From assembly GCA_934621885.1 (NCBI GenBank), contig CAKTUH010000013.1, forward strand, positions 1 to 15,919: a stretch of 15,919 nt of DNA, given 5' to 3'. Shown one piece after another: positions 1 through 5,500 of this stretch. The notes below the pieces were generated by a model. It saw only the letters and a list, made by a program, of their open reading frames with translations, was not told the origin of the DNA and did not search any database. Both the position numbers and the translations under genes were made by a program. The first letter of the stretch is position 1. Every line of letters begins with the position of its first letter. Origin of the DNA: an uncultured Collinsella sp. (GTDB lineage: Bacteria > Actinomycetota > Coriobacteriia > Coriobacteriales > Coriobacteriaceae).

Positions 1-64
1 ATTGTGGCACCCCGAGCCCGCGGAAAGAAGCTGCGACGCGGGGGAGGCGACCCCAATGGCTTTC
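1..64. other. Left edge, no gene recognised
   Basis: No convincing reading frame is seen. On the minus strand this stretch lies just downstream of the small peptide gene and could hold its transcript end: CCCGCG and CGCGGG pair around a loop of about 14 nt, but no T-run follows, so I do not call a terminator. Confidence 0.3.
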
Positions 65-178
65 TCATATCGTCTTTTGCTTCGTACGCTGCTTAAGTGC
101 CTCGGAAAGTCCGATAAGCGCCATGAGGAGCGAGACCAAAGCGGTCAGGAGCTTCACGAAATCAATCAGATCGGTCAT
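65..178 (-). CDS. Small hydrophobic peptide, holin-like toxin candidate (37 aa)
   Basis: This is a 37-residue reading frame on the minus strand. Residues about 4-28 are almost entirely hydrophobic (Leu, Val, Ala, Ile, Met), enough for one membrane span, followed by a basic tail (KQRTKQK). The start at 178 is chosen because GGGAGG sits about 8 nt upstream; another ATG at 184 is too close to that site. Size, single span and basic C-terminus resemble the Gram-positive 'putative holin-like toxin' peptides and other type I toxin-like peptides. That is a resemblance of form, not a proven family match. It diverges from the exonuclease gene. No antisense RNA promoter could be identified with confidence. 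It might instead be a regulatory membrane peptide, or untranslated chance sequence, although the ribosome site argues for translation. Confidence 0.5.
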   Translation of the reverse strand: MTDLIDFVKLLTALVSLLMALIGLSEALKQRTKQKTI

Positions 179-449
179 GGGCATCACCTCCCGTCGCATG
201 GAGGGCGCTGCCCGGCACATGGAACTGCCGTCAACAACTGCCATTCTATCAAAGCGCGGTCATAAATACGAATATATGTTCGCTTGTAATGGCGCAACGG
301 GCTGATGCTCTTTTGGGACTACCCAAACAGCGTGCAAGCAACGCGCGTGGCATTGCGTCCCGCCTTCATGTCCGCACGAGCGCCTATCCTTACGGCAATG
401 TAGCCGCTTATGCAACAAGCGGCAGGCAACGGAGAGAGAGGCCATAACC
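179..449. other. Divergent intergenic region
   Basis: This 271-bp space separates the small minus-strand peptide gene from the exonuclease gene. An AT-rich patch at about 246-292 is the likeliest place for divergent promoters, but no clean -35/-10 pair stands out. A perfect 7-bp hairpin lies at 403-423. I see no further gene. Confidence 0.4.
403..423 (+). promoter_or_regulatory. Leader hairpin upstream of the exonuclease gene
   Basis: GCCGCTT at 403-409 and AAGCGGC at 417-423 pair perfectly around a 7-nt loop. The hairpin ends about 13 nt before the GAGAGG ribosome site, so it would sit in the 5' leader. No T-run follows, which makes it more likely a stabilising or translation-modulating hairpin than a terminator. 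Function is inferred only. Confidence 0.3.
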
Positions 450-1184
450 GTGTCAGCTGAAAAGACGCCGTGTATCTCGGCTATCGATACGACGAACTTT
501 GCGCGTCAGATCGTGCTGGACCTTGAGTTTGCGCCGGTGCCAAAGCAACGCCAGCGCCGTGGACTGCGCAACGAGATTATCGAGGTCGGCGCCGTTAAGC
601 TCGATTACCACGGCAACGTTATGGGCGAGTTCTCGCAGTTTGTGCAGACGGAATTTACCGAAGGCGTTGCGTTTCCCGTCTGCGAGCTTACGGGGATATC
701 GGCCGTGGACACCGCGATGGCCGATCCGCTCTACATGGTGATCAAAAAGCTCAGCGATTGGATCGGTCGCTACTCCGCCCAAGTGGTCTGTTGGAGCGGG
801 ACGGATCGTCGACAGCTTTTGACCGAGTGCCAGGCAAAGCACATCGACCTTTCCGCATTTCCTACGGACTGGGCCGACCTGCAGGCGTTTTACACCTCGA
901 TTATGGACGTGGGCAGCCACGGGCGCGTCTCGTTGGGCGACGCGGCAATGTGGTTTGGCATCGAGTTTGATGAGTCGACGGGCCACGCCCACAGCGCTCT
1001 GGCCGATGCGCGCGTAACCGCCAAGTTGCTCAAGCAGGCGATGGACGGGGAGTACCGCGTGAGTCCGCGCGCCCAGGAGATCCGCCAGCGATGGGGGATG
1101 GGCGAGCGACCCCAGACGCGCGTTTCCAGCAAGTGCCCCGAGCTGGGTGACCTGCTGCTGAAGCTGAAGGCGGAGGGGAGGTAG
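450..1184 (+). CDS. DEDDh 3'-5' exonuclease (DnaQ-like fold)
   Basis: A 244-residue protein with the three Exo motifs of the RNase T/DnaQ superfamily. Motif I is LDLEFAP (D24, E26). Motif II includes WSGTD (D119). Motif III is HSALADARVTAKLL (H181, D186), giving the DEDDh set of metal-binding and catalytic residues. NEIIEVGAVKL at 41-51 is the usual strand after motif I. Such enzymes remove nucleotides from 3' ends of DNA or RNA in the cytoplasm. The substrate cannot be told from sequence, and no polymerase domain is fused. The start is GTG at 450, 8 nt after GAGAGG. The last 55 or so residues are basic and lie outside the nuclease fold. It stands alone, convergent with the 140-residue minus-strand gene. 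Fold and activity are secure; the exact role (DNA repair, RNA processing) is open. Confidence 0.85.
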   Translation: MSAEKTPCISAIDTTNFARQIVLDLEFAPVPKQRQRRGLRNEIIEVGAVKLDYHGNVMGEFSQFVQTEFTEGVAFPVCELTGISAVDTAMADPLYMVIKKLSDWIGRYSAQVVCWSGTDRRQLLTECQAKHIDLSAFPTDWADLQAFYTSIMDVGSHGRVSLGDAAMWFGIEFDESTGHAHSALADARVTAKLLKQAMDGEYRVSPRAQEIRQRWGMGERPQTRVSSKCPELGDLLLKLKAEGR

Positions 1185-1196
1185 GCCTTTTGAGAA

Positions 1197-1218
1197 CGCC
1201 ATTCGGTTTGGCATGGCG
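1197..1218. terminator. Weak hairpin between convergent genes
   Basis: CGCCAT (1197-1202) and ATGGCG (1213-1218) form a 6-bp stem with a 10-nt loop between the exonuclease gene and the convergent minus-strand gene. There is no clear T-run on either strand, so this is at best a weak or Rho-assisted terminator. Confidence 0.25.
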
Positions 1219-1294
1219 GGGCCGTAAGCGCGACTCCGCCCTGCTGTTTGAATCGAAGCGTCAATCAGTATGACGAGCTGTCTGGTCCGTCTGT

Positions 1295-1717
1295 CTACAC
1301 CTCCGCAATCCCGCGTGCCACGCTCAGCAGCTCGAACTCCCTCTGGCTCCATTGGCGCAGCTCGGCAGTCTCGACGGCATCGCGACACAGATCCAGGAAC
1401 ACCTCGGCGCCCTCGCAGAAACACTTGCGGGCAAAGTCGCCCGAGCAGCTTGCGATGCACTCACCGTCGGCAAACAGCTTCCAGCTCGACGGCTCGCGCG
1501 AGTCGTCTCCAAGCAGCTTGATCTTCAACACATGTGGATTGCCAGCGGCACAGAGCTCTTCCTCGAGCTTCTGAACCGTAAAGCGCATCTGGTGGGAGAG
1601 GCTGCTCTTGACCATGGCCGAGGCATAGCCGCTCGGCTCGTCTAGAAGATGCATTCGTTTTGGCTTGACGACCAGATTGTGGAAGTTGCGCTCGCTGCGC
1701 ACGGAGAAATTGTCCAT
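1295..1717 (-). CDS. Uncharacterised 140-aa protein
   Basis: I do not recognise a family. The protein is soluble-looking, with no signal peptide or membrane span, and begins MDNFSVRSERNFHNLV. The frame is open further upstream, but the start at 1717 is preferred because AAAGGAG lies 5 nt before it. The middle holds strand-like segments (RFTVQKLEEELCAAG, HVLKIKLLGDD). A cysteine cluster with spacing C-x3-C-x7-C-x-C follows at about residues 92-106, which could bind metal or be chance. The C-terminus looks helical (AVETAELRQWSQREFELLSV). It is monocistronic, convergent with the exonuclease gene, and preceded by an unusually long structured leader with a terminator-like hairpin, which suggests conditional expression. 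Coding status is supported by the start context and sensible composition; function is unknown. Confidence 0.65.
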   Translation of the reverse strand: MDNFSVRSERNFHNLVVKPKRMHLLDEPSGYASAMVKSSLSHQMRFTVQKLEEELCAAGNPHVLKIKLLGDDSREPSSWKLFADGECIASCSGDFARKCFCEGAEVFLDLCRDAVETAELRQWSQREFELLSVARGIAEV

Positions 1718-1810
1718 ATGGACTCCTTTCATCGATGTTGGCAGGGCCACCGTGCCTCTTGGCCGGTTGGCGTCGGGATCGTGGAGCCAACTCTCTACCC
1801 CGACTCTGGA

Positions 1811-1838
1811 TAAAACGTGCCCGCTCCTTGCGGGCACG
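1811..1838 (-). terminator. Terminator-like hairpin inside a leader
   Basis: CGTGCCCGC (1816-1824) and GCGGGCACG (1830-1838) form a perfect 9-bp GC-rich stem with a 5-nt loop. Read on the minus strand it is followed directly by TTTTA. That is the form of an intrinsic terminator, but it sits upstream of the 140-residue gene rather than downstream of any minus-strand gene, so an attenuator is likely. Confidence 0.6.
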
Positions 1839-1866
1839 ATGGAGTCTATCAGCGCGCGCGGACACG

Positions 1867-1909
1867 AATCAAGCGCGCTTGCGAAATGACGTGCAAGCGA
1901 CGCTTGATT
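1867..1909 (-). promoter_or_regulatory. Long two-part leader hairpin
   Basis: AATCAAGCG (1867-1875) pairs with CGCTTGATT (1901-1909). Inside, GCTTGC (1877-1882) pairs with GCAAGC (1893-1898) around a 10-nt loop. The two stems of 9 and 6 bp are separated by a small internal loop. On the minus strand it would form at the very start of the leader RNA, just before the terminator-like hairpin. Confidence 0.5.
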
Positions 1910-1919
1910 GCGCGGCAAT

Positions 1920-1948
1920 TATTCAGCTTAAATTCGGAAAAGTGTCAA
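1920..1948 (-). promoter_or_regulatory. Promoter for the 140-aa gene
   Basis: On the minus strand a consensus -35 TTGACA (1948-1943) is followed after exactly 17 bp by TGAATA (1925-1920), a moderate -10. Transcription would start near 1912, leaving a leader of about 195 nt before the start at 1717. The first phased repeat (1935-1946) overlaps the -35 and spacer, so a repeat-binding protein could block this promoter. Confidence 0.5.
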
Positions 1949-2044
1949 AATCGGCCGTAAGAAAGTACGGAAAAGTGTCGTAATACACACTTTAGAACTT
2001 CGAAAAAGTGTCGAATAAGCACCCAACAACCACGGAAAAGTGTA
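1935..2044 (+). repeat. Four phased 12-bp direct repeats
   Basis: CGGAAAAGTGTC occurs at 1935-1946 and 1968-1979. CGAAAAAGTGTC is at 2001-2012 and CGGAAAAGTGTA at 2033-2044. Start-to-start distances are 33, 33 and 32 bp, about three helical turns, so all copies face the same side of the DNA. The sequences between copies are unrelated. A reverse half-copy (ACACTTT) lies near 1986-1992. The last repeat ends 38 bp before the ATPase start. The layout fits an array of binding sites for one protein. Confidence 0.75.
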
Positions 2045-2082
2045 TTCTAGTGCTAAAACAGCACGTAATAAGGGGTCCGCTT

Positions 2083-3405
2083 ATGCTGCAGAGAAAAGCG
2101 AAAGCACAGTTTGAATCTTGGCTTGTCTCGTCGCCTAACAAGGCTCTTTTGGTCAAGGGCGCCCGACAGGTAGGAAAGTCATATTTGGTCAACGTCTTTG
2201 CAAATGAATCGTTCGAAAATGTCGTGACGTTCGACCTTATCGCCGACGCGTCCGTGCGCGATTCGTTTTTGGCGGCGAAAAGTGTGGACGGCCTGCTCAT
2301 GCGCATGTCTATCGCTGCGACGCAGCCGATGGTTGCGAACAAGACCGTCGTGGTTATCGACGAGGTGCAGCGATGCCCCAACGTGGTGACGTTTATCAAA
2401 TACCTGGTCCAGCGCGGCGACTTTCGATACATCCTTACCGGATCGCTCCTTGGCGTTGAGCTCGAGGGCATCGATTCCCTGCCGGTGGGGTATGTCGAGC
2501 AGGTCCAGATGTACCCGCTCGACTTTGAGGAGTTTTGCTGGGCAAATGGCGTTGGTACCAGCGTGTTTGACATGCTCAGAGGCTGTCTAAAGGATGAGGG
2601 GGAGCTCCCTGGCTACCTGTATGACCGCTTGCTCGATCTGTTCCATCAGTATGTGGTGGTGGGAGGCATGCCCGACGCGGTCAATTCCTTCTTGGCGACG
2701 CGCAATGTCGACGAGGTTCGAAACATCCACCGCGATCTTCACGCCCTGTATCGCGATGACATCGCAAAGTACGCTCCGCCCGAGCTACGCTTGGTTATTC
2801 GCGATATCTACGATTTGATTCCCAGCGAGGCTGGCTCCAAAAACAAGCGATTCAAGCTGTCGTCGATTAACGGCGTCAAACGTTTTTCGCAGGTGACAGA
2901 TCATTTTCTCTGGTTGTCGGAGGCAGGCGTTGCGCTTCCCGTGTATAACGTAACGGCGCCCGTGGCACCCCTTTTATTGGGGGAGCAGCGAAATCTATTT
3001 AAGCTGTTTTACCTGGACACCGGAATGCTTATGTCGTCGTATTCCAAAAGGGTCGCTCAAGGCGTTTTTGATGGAGAGGCAGAAGACGCCTTTGGCATGA
3101 ACATGGGGGCGGCGTTTGAGGGCTTCGTTGCCCAAGAGCTCAAAGCTCATGGATTTAGATTGCGCTACTTTACATCGAAAAAGGTCGGCGAGCTCGATTT
3201 TGTTGAGGAGACGCTCGATGGGGAAGTGCTTGCTATCGAGGTCAAATCGGGCAAGAGCTTTAAGTTCCACGCGGCGCTCGATAACGCACTGGCAACGAAG
3301 GGCTACGGAATCGAGCACGCCCTGGTACTTGCGGAATGTAATCTTCACCGCGATGGTGACGTGCTGTATCTGCCCATCTTTATGGCGGGGCTTTTGGAGC
3401 CGTAA
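2083..3405 (+). CDS. AAA ATPase with DUF4143-type C-terminal domain
   Basis: A 440-residue protein of the AAA_14/DUF4143 group. Walker A is GARQVGKS (26-33), Walker B is VVVIDE (89-94), and YILTGS (116-121) is the sensor strand typical of the group. The C-terminal part has AFEGFVAQEL (345-354), then GELDFV (369-374) and AIEVKSGK (384-391), the E-D...E-x-K arrangement of a PD-(D/E)XK nuclease-like fold. The start at 2083 is chosen because AAGGGG lies 7 nt before it. The frame is open back to a GTG at 2008, but that codon lies inside a phased repeat and has no ribosome site. Members of this family are common, often present in several copies per genome, and lack a firm function. A role in defence, DNA handling or stress is speculation. 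Codon use is slightly more AT-rich than in the catabolic block, which would fit acquisition by transfer. Confidence 0.85.
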   Translation: MLQRKAKAQFESWLVSSPNKALLVKGARQVGKSYLVNVFANESFENVVTFDLIADASVRDSFLAAKSVDGLLMRMSIAATQPMVANKTVVVIDEVQRCPNVVTFIKYLVQRGDFRYILTGSLLGVELEGIDSLPVGYVEQVQMYPLDFEEFCWANGVGTSVFDMLRGCLKDEGELPGYLYDRLLDLFHQYVVVGGMPDAVNSFLATRNVDEVRNIHRDLHALYRDDIAKYAPPELRLVIRDIYDLIPSEAGSKNKRFKLSSINGVKRFSQVTDHFLWLSEAGVALPVYNVTAPVAPLLLGEQRNLFKLFYLDTGMLMSSYSKRVAQGVFDGEAEDAFGMNMGAAFEGFVAQELKAHGFRLRYFTSKKVGELDFVEETLDGEVLAIEVKSGKSFKFHAALDNALATKGYGIEHALVLAECNLHRDGDVLYLPIFMAGLLEP

Positions 3406-3411
3406 CGTGCC

Positions 3412-3426
3412 GCCGGCTCTTCCGGC
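3412..3426. terminator. Short hairpin between convergent genes
   Basis: GCCGG (3412-3416) and CCGGC (3422-3426) pair around a 5-nt loop, in the 37-bp gap between the converging ATPase and membrane protein genes. The stem is short and no T-run follows, so it is a weak candidate for a bidirectional terminator. Confidence 0.3.
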
Positions 3427-3442
3427 CCTCCCTTAAACCTCG

Positions 3443-4447
3443 CTACTCGTCGTCTTCGTCGTTGGGGTCGCCCTTGAGAGTGTTGATGTCCAGGTACTGG
3501 TTGTCGTCCTCTTTTTCCTGCGTTGCCGATTCGGACGCGGTGGGGCCGCGGAACAGCTGGAATCCCTCAAACGCGATCACGCCGAGCAGGGCGATGACGA
3601 TGGCGATAAAGGCGACCTTTGCGGCCTGCGAAAAATCGGAGAACCGCGGAGACTCTTCCTCGGTGTGGTAATCGGCAGTGCGCTCATCGTCGGTGTCGTG
3701 GGTATACGACGATGCCGAGGCCGCCTTTACGCTCGCTTGGTTGTATTCGGGAGCGGGCGCGGCGGCAAACGGGTCGCGAGAATAGCCGCTCGATGCGCGG
3801 CCGTAATCCTCGGTTTCGATGCGGCCGGCGCGAGGCTGTTCGCTCGGGCGGTTGGCATATGCTGCGGCGTTGTTGCGTGTAGATTCATGCGTCTCGGCAG
3901 CCGCAAACAGGGGGTTTACCGGAACATCGAGCGCCGGCATACCGCCCGAGGTCTCGTCCAGATCTGCCGCCGCCCAGGAATCGAAGGCAAACTGGCGGTT
4001 GGAAAGATCATCCAGGTCCATGACAGGCGGCTCGAGCTCAGGCTCGGGGGTTGCAAACGCCGGCTGCTGCGGGGCAGCGTAGCGAATCGTGCTGTCTACC
4101 GTGGGGCGCTGTGCCGCTGCAGCGAGAAACGCCGCCGTCTCGGACGGATCGCTAGCAGGACGGGGCGCAGGGGCGGCTTTACGCGTCGTCTGCACGATGG
4201 GGCGGGTGGCAAAGTCGTCCGCGGGCACGGATGCCGGCGCGGGCGTGGCGGAAGGTGCGGGCTTTGCACTTGTCGGGCGAACCCCGCCGCCCATGAGCTC
4301 CTCGGCGGTCCAGGGGCGGTCGCTCATCACGTCGTCGAGGCTCAGCGCAAAAAGGCCCTCTTCGCCCTCGTCAAACGCGTGTTTCGCATGCCTGGCGCCA
4401 GAAGCGGTGCCTCCGCGGCCGTTGCGTGATGCGTTGCTCGACCCCAT
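3443..4447 (-). CDS. Disordered protein with one C-terminal membrane span
   Basis: A 334-residue protein of no family I recognise. It starts with a Ser/Gly/Arg-rich stretch and a short acidic motif (GLFALSLDDV, 31-40). About 200 residues of low-complexity sequence rich in Ala, Pro, Glu and Asp follow, probably disordered. A clear membrane span of about 20 residues (AFIAIVIALLGVIAFEGF) lies near 279-296. The last 35 residues are strongly acidic, ending DPNDEDDE. There is no N-terminal signal peptide, so the long N-terminal part is probably cytoplasmic. The start at 4447 has AAAGGA 9 nt upstream and a TATAAT box 36 bp upstream. An in-frame ATG at 4480 coincides with the expected transcription start and is rejected. 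A link to division, envelope or secretion machinery is possible but not shown. It is a single-gene unit, convergent with the ATPase gene. Confidence 0.75.
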   Translation of the reverse strand: MGSSNASRNGRGGTASGARHAKHAFDEGEEGLFALSLDDVMSDRPWTAEELMGGGVRPTSAKPAPSATPAPASVPADDFATRPIVQTTRKAAPAPRPASDPSETAAFLAAAAQRPTVDSTIRYAAPQQPAFATPEPELEPPVMDLDDLSNRQFAFDSWAAADLDETSGGMPALDVPVNPLFAAAETHESTRNNAAAYANRPSEQPRAGRIETEDYGRASSGYSRDPFAAAPAPEYNQASVKAASASSYTHDTDDERTADYHTEEESPRFSDFSQAAKVAFIAIVIALLGVIAFEGFQLFRGPTASESATQEKEDDNQYLDINTLKGDPNDEDDE

Positions 4448-4482
4448 CTTGTTCCATCCTTTCGAAATACTCACATTCATCG

Positions 4483-4488
4483 ATTATA
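4483..4488 (-). promoter_or_regulatory. -10 box of the membrane protein gene
   Basis: A perfect TATAAT is read on the minus strand at 4488-4483. The predicted start point (about 4476) leaves a leader of about 29 nt with the AAAGGA ribosome site before the ATG at 4447. No good -35 lies 16-18 bp upstream, so an activator or a relaxed -35 may be involved. Confidence 0.5.
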
Positions 4489-4569
4489 TGGAACTTGCCT
4501 TGCGGCCGACTCTCGGATTCGTGCATTCCAGAACTCGTGCCCAAAAGGGGAGGGGTGCAGGCGCGCTGA

Positions 4570-5223
4570 CTATTTGTCGCCGGCGGCAACCTTTGCCTCG
4601 TTGAGGTAGCTATAGAAGCTGTACTTAGAGATGCCAAAGAACTCGCAGGCGCGTTCGCTCGACTTGGAGATGAGGAAGGCGCCGCGACGGTCGAGGTAGC
4701 CAATAGCGCGGATGCGCTCGTCTTTGGTCATGAGCGCCGCGGGCTTGCCCACAAACTGTTCGCACTCGCGCAGCAGATCTTCGAGCAGGTCGCCGATGTT
4801 TTTGGTAATGGGCTCGGGCTCGGTGTAGCCCGTGCCGCCGGTGCCGGTAAAGGCATCGAGCGAGCGCTCAAAAGCCTTCATGAGCGTAATGTCAAAGTTG
4901 ATGCCCAAAATGCCGACGGGTTTGCCCTCATCGTTGCGGATGAAGATGGTCGAGGACTTGAGCAGCTTGCCATCGGTGGTTTTGGTGAGGTATGGCTCGC
5001 GGTCGTGCACGTCGGTGGTGCCCTCGTGCATGGACTCAAGCACAATATGGCTGGGGCCGTCACCCAGTTTGCGCCCGCTGACGTGGCCGTTTTCGATCAC
5101 TACGATGGAGTGGTCCACGTCATCGGTCTCCAGGTCGTGGACGACGATTTCGCAGTTGGGGCCAAATTGGAGCGCCAGGCCGTGTGCAAGGCGCTTGTAG
5201 AACTCAATCTGTGCGGGGGTCAT
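4570..5223 (-). CDS. YheO/DauR-type transcriptional regulator
   Basis: A 217-residue protein of the YheO-like PAS plus HTH_22 type. Residues about 6-120 form the PAS-like sensor (FGPNCEIVVHDL, SIVVIENGHVSGR, GKPVGILGINFDIT). A linker follows at 121-140. The C-terminal part carries the helix-turn-helix (GYLDRRGAFLISKSSERA followed by CEFFGISKYSFYSYLNEA, about 175-210). The start at 5223 is preferred because GGAAGG lies 5 nt upstream; a GTG at 5253 also opens the frame but has no ribosome site. Relatives include DauR, a repressor of D-arginine catabolism, so the sensor probably binds a small metabolite. It is transcribed divergently from ygeX with two palindromic operators between them, so it very likely controls ygeX and perhaps the whole block. 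E. coli uses a different regulator (the sigma-54-type YgeV) at the equivalent place. Confidence 0.88.
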   Translation of the reverse strand: MTPAQIEFYKRLAHGLALQFGPNCEIVVHDLETDDVDHSIVVIENGHVSGRKLGDGPSHIVLESMHEGTTDVHDREPYLTKTTDGKLLKSSTIFIRNDEGKPVGILGINFDITLMKAFERSLDAFTGTGGTGYTEPEPITKNIGDLLEDLLRECEQFVGKPAALMTKDERIRAIGYLDRRGAFLISKSSERACEFFGISKYSFYSYLNEAKVAAGDK

Positions 5224-5248
5224 GGGTGCCTTCCTAAAAATTAGTTTG

Positions 5249-5261
5249 GGCACACTGTGCC
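5249..5261. promoter_or_regulatory. 13-bp palindrome upstream of the regulator gene
   Basis: GGCACA-C-TGTGCC is a perfect palindrome with one central base, lying 26 bp upstream of the regulator start at 5223. It differs from the AACAAAC-type operators, so it could be a site for a second factor or an autoregulatory site. Function is inferred only. Confidence 0.35.
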
Positions 5262-5342
5262 ATAAACCCCACTTGTTCGCAAATAGCGAAAGCGTCGCTG
5301 CGTTATGTGACCGTTCGGCGGCGAAAAGGTACCGATTACGGC

Positions 5343-5357
5343 AACAAACAATTTGTT
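5343..5357. promoter_or_regulatory. Operator O1 (AACAAACAATTTGTT)
   Basis: A perfect inverted repeat, AACAAA and TTTGTT separated by CAA. The same format recurs at 5394-5408, 51 bp downstream. It lies just upstream of the candidate -35 position of the ygeX promoter. It is probably a binding site for the divergent YheO/DauR-type regulator. Confidence 0.65.
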
Positions 5358-5378
5358 AGGTTTTCCAATCAAAAAGTG

Positions 5379-5387
5379 TGATAGAAC
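5379..5387 (+). promoter_or_regulatory. Candidate extended -10 of ygeX
   Basis: TG-A-TAGAAC reads as an extended -10 (TGnTATAAT-like). No good -35 is found at the usual distance. If correct, transcription begins near 5394, inside operator O2, with O1 just behind the polymerase. That fits regulation by the bound operators. The leader would be about 107 nt. Confidence 0.35.
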
Positions 5388-5393
5388 ATTGCT

Positions 5394-5408
5394 AACAAAC
5401 TTTTTGTT
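5394..5408. promoter_or_regulatory. Operator O2 (AACAAACTTTTTGTT)
   Basis: The second perfect copy of AACAAAC-NN-TTTGTT. The centre-to-centre distance to O1 is 51 bp, close to five helical turns, so both operators face the same side and could bind a tetramer or loop. Flanking bases (CT before, TGG after) extend the partial symmetry. Confidence 0.65.
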
Positions 5409-5500
5409 TGGCATCCACATAAAAGTTCAGCCGCATGAATGGGAATGGGCTGAAACGCGTATGCGGGGGCCGGCAAGAGAGAACTTAAGGAGTTCACCGT

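Larger units (their letters stand above)
1718..2082. other. Divergent regulatory region (365 bp)
   Basis: No gene is seen here. The region separates the 140-residue minus-strand gene from the ATPase gene. It contains a minus-strand promoter, a structured minus-strand leader with two long hairpins, four phased direct repeats and a small hairpin (GTGCT/AGCAC at 2050-2064) just before the ATPase ribosome site. It is more AT-rich from 1915 to 2080 than the flanking genes. Confidence 0.6.

Noticed and set aside
453..1460. A 335-codon minus-strand frame opposite the exonuclease gene
   Set aside because: The plus-strand exonuclease has complete catalytic motifs; the antisense frame has none and also runs across the end of the 140-residue gene.
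1718..1918. N-terminal extension of the 140-residue protein to 207 residues
   Set aside because: The extension would translate through a terminator-like hairpin and lacks a ribosome site, whereas AAAGGAG sits properly before 1717.
1935..2044. The four repeats as a small CRISPR array
   Set aside because: Repeats are only 12 bp with gaps of 20-21 bp, no dyad in the repeat and no cas genes; phased binding sites fit better.
3665..4429. A 254-codon plus-strand frame opposite the membrane protein gene
   Set aside because: Arg/Gly/Ala-rich with no domain; the opposite strand has a good promoter, ribosome site and a clear membrane span.
5377..5392. TGTGA near the ygeX promoter as a CRP-type site
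   Set aside because: The second half-site TCACA is missing at the required distance.
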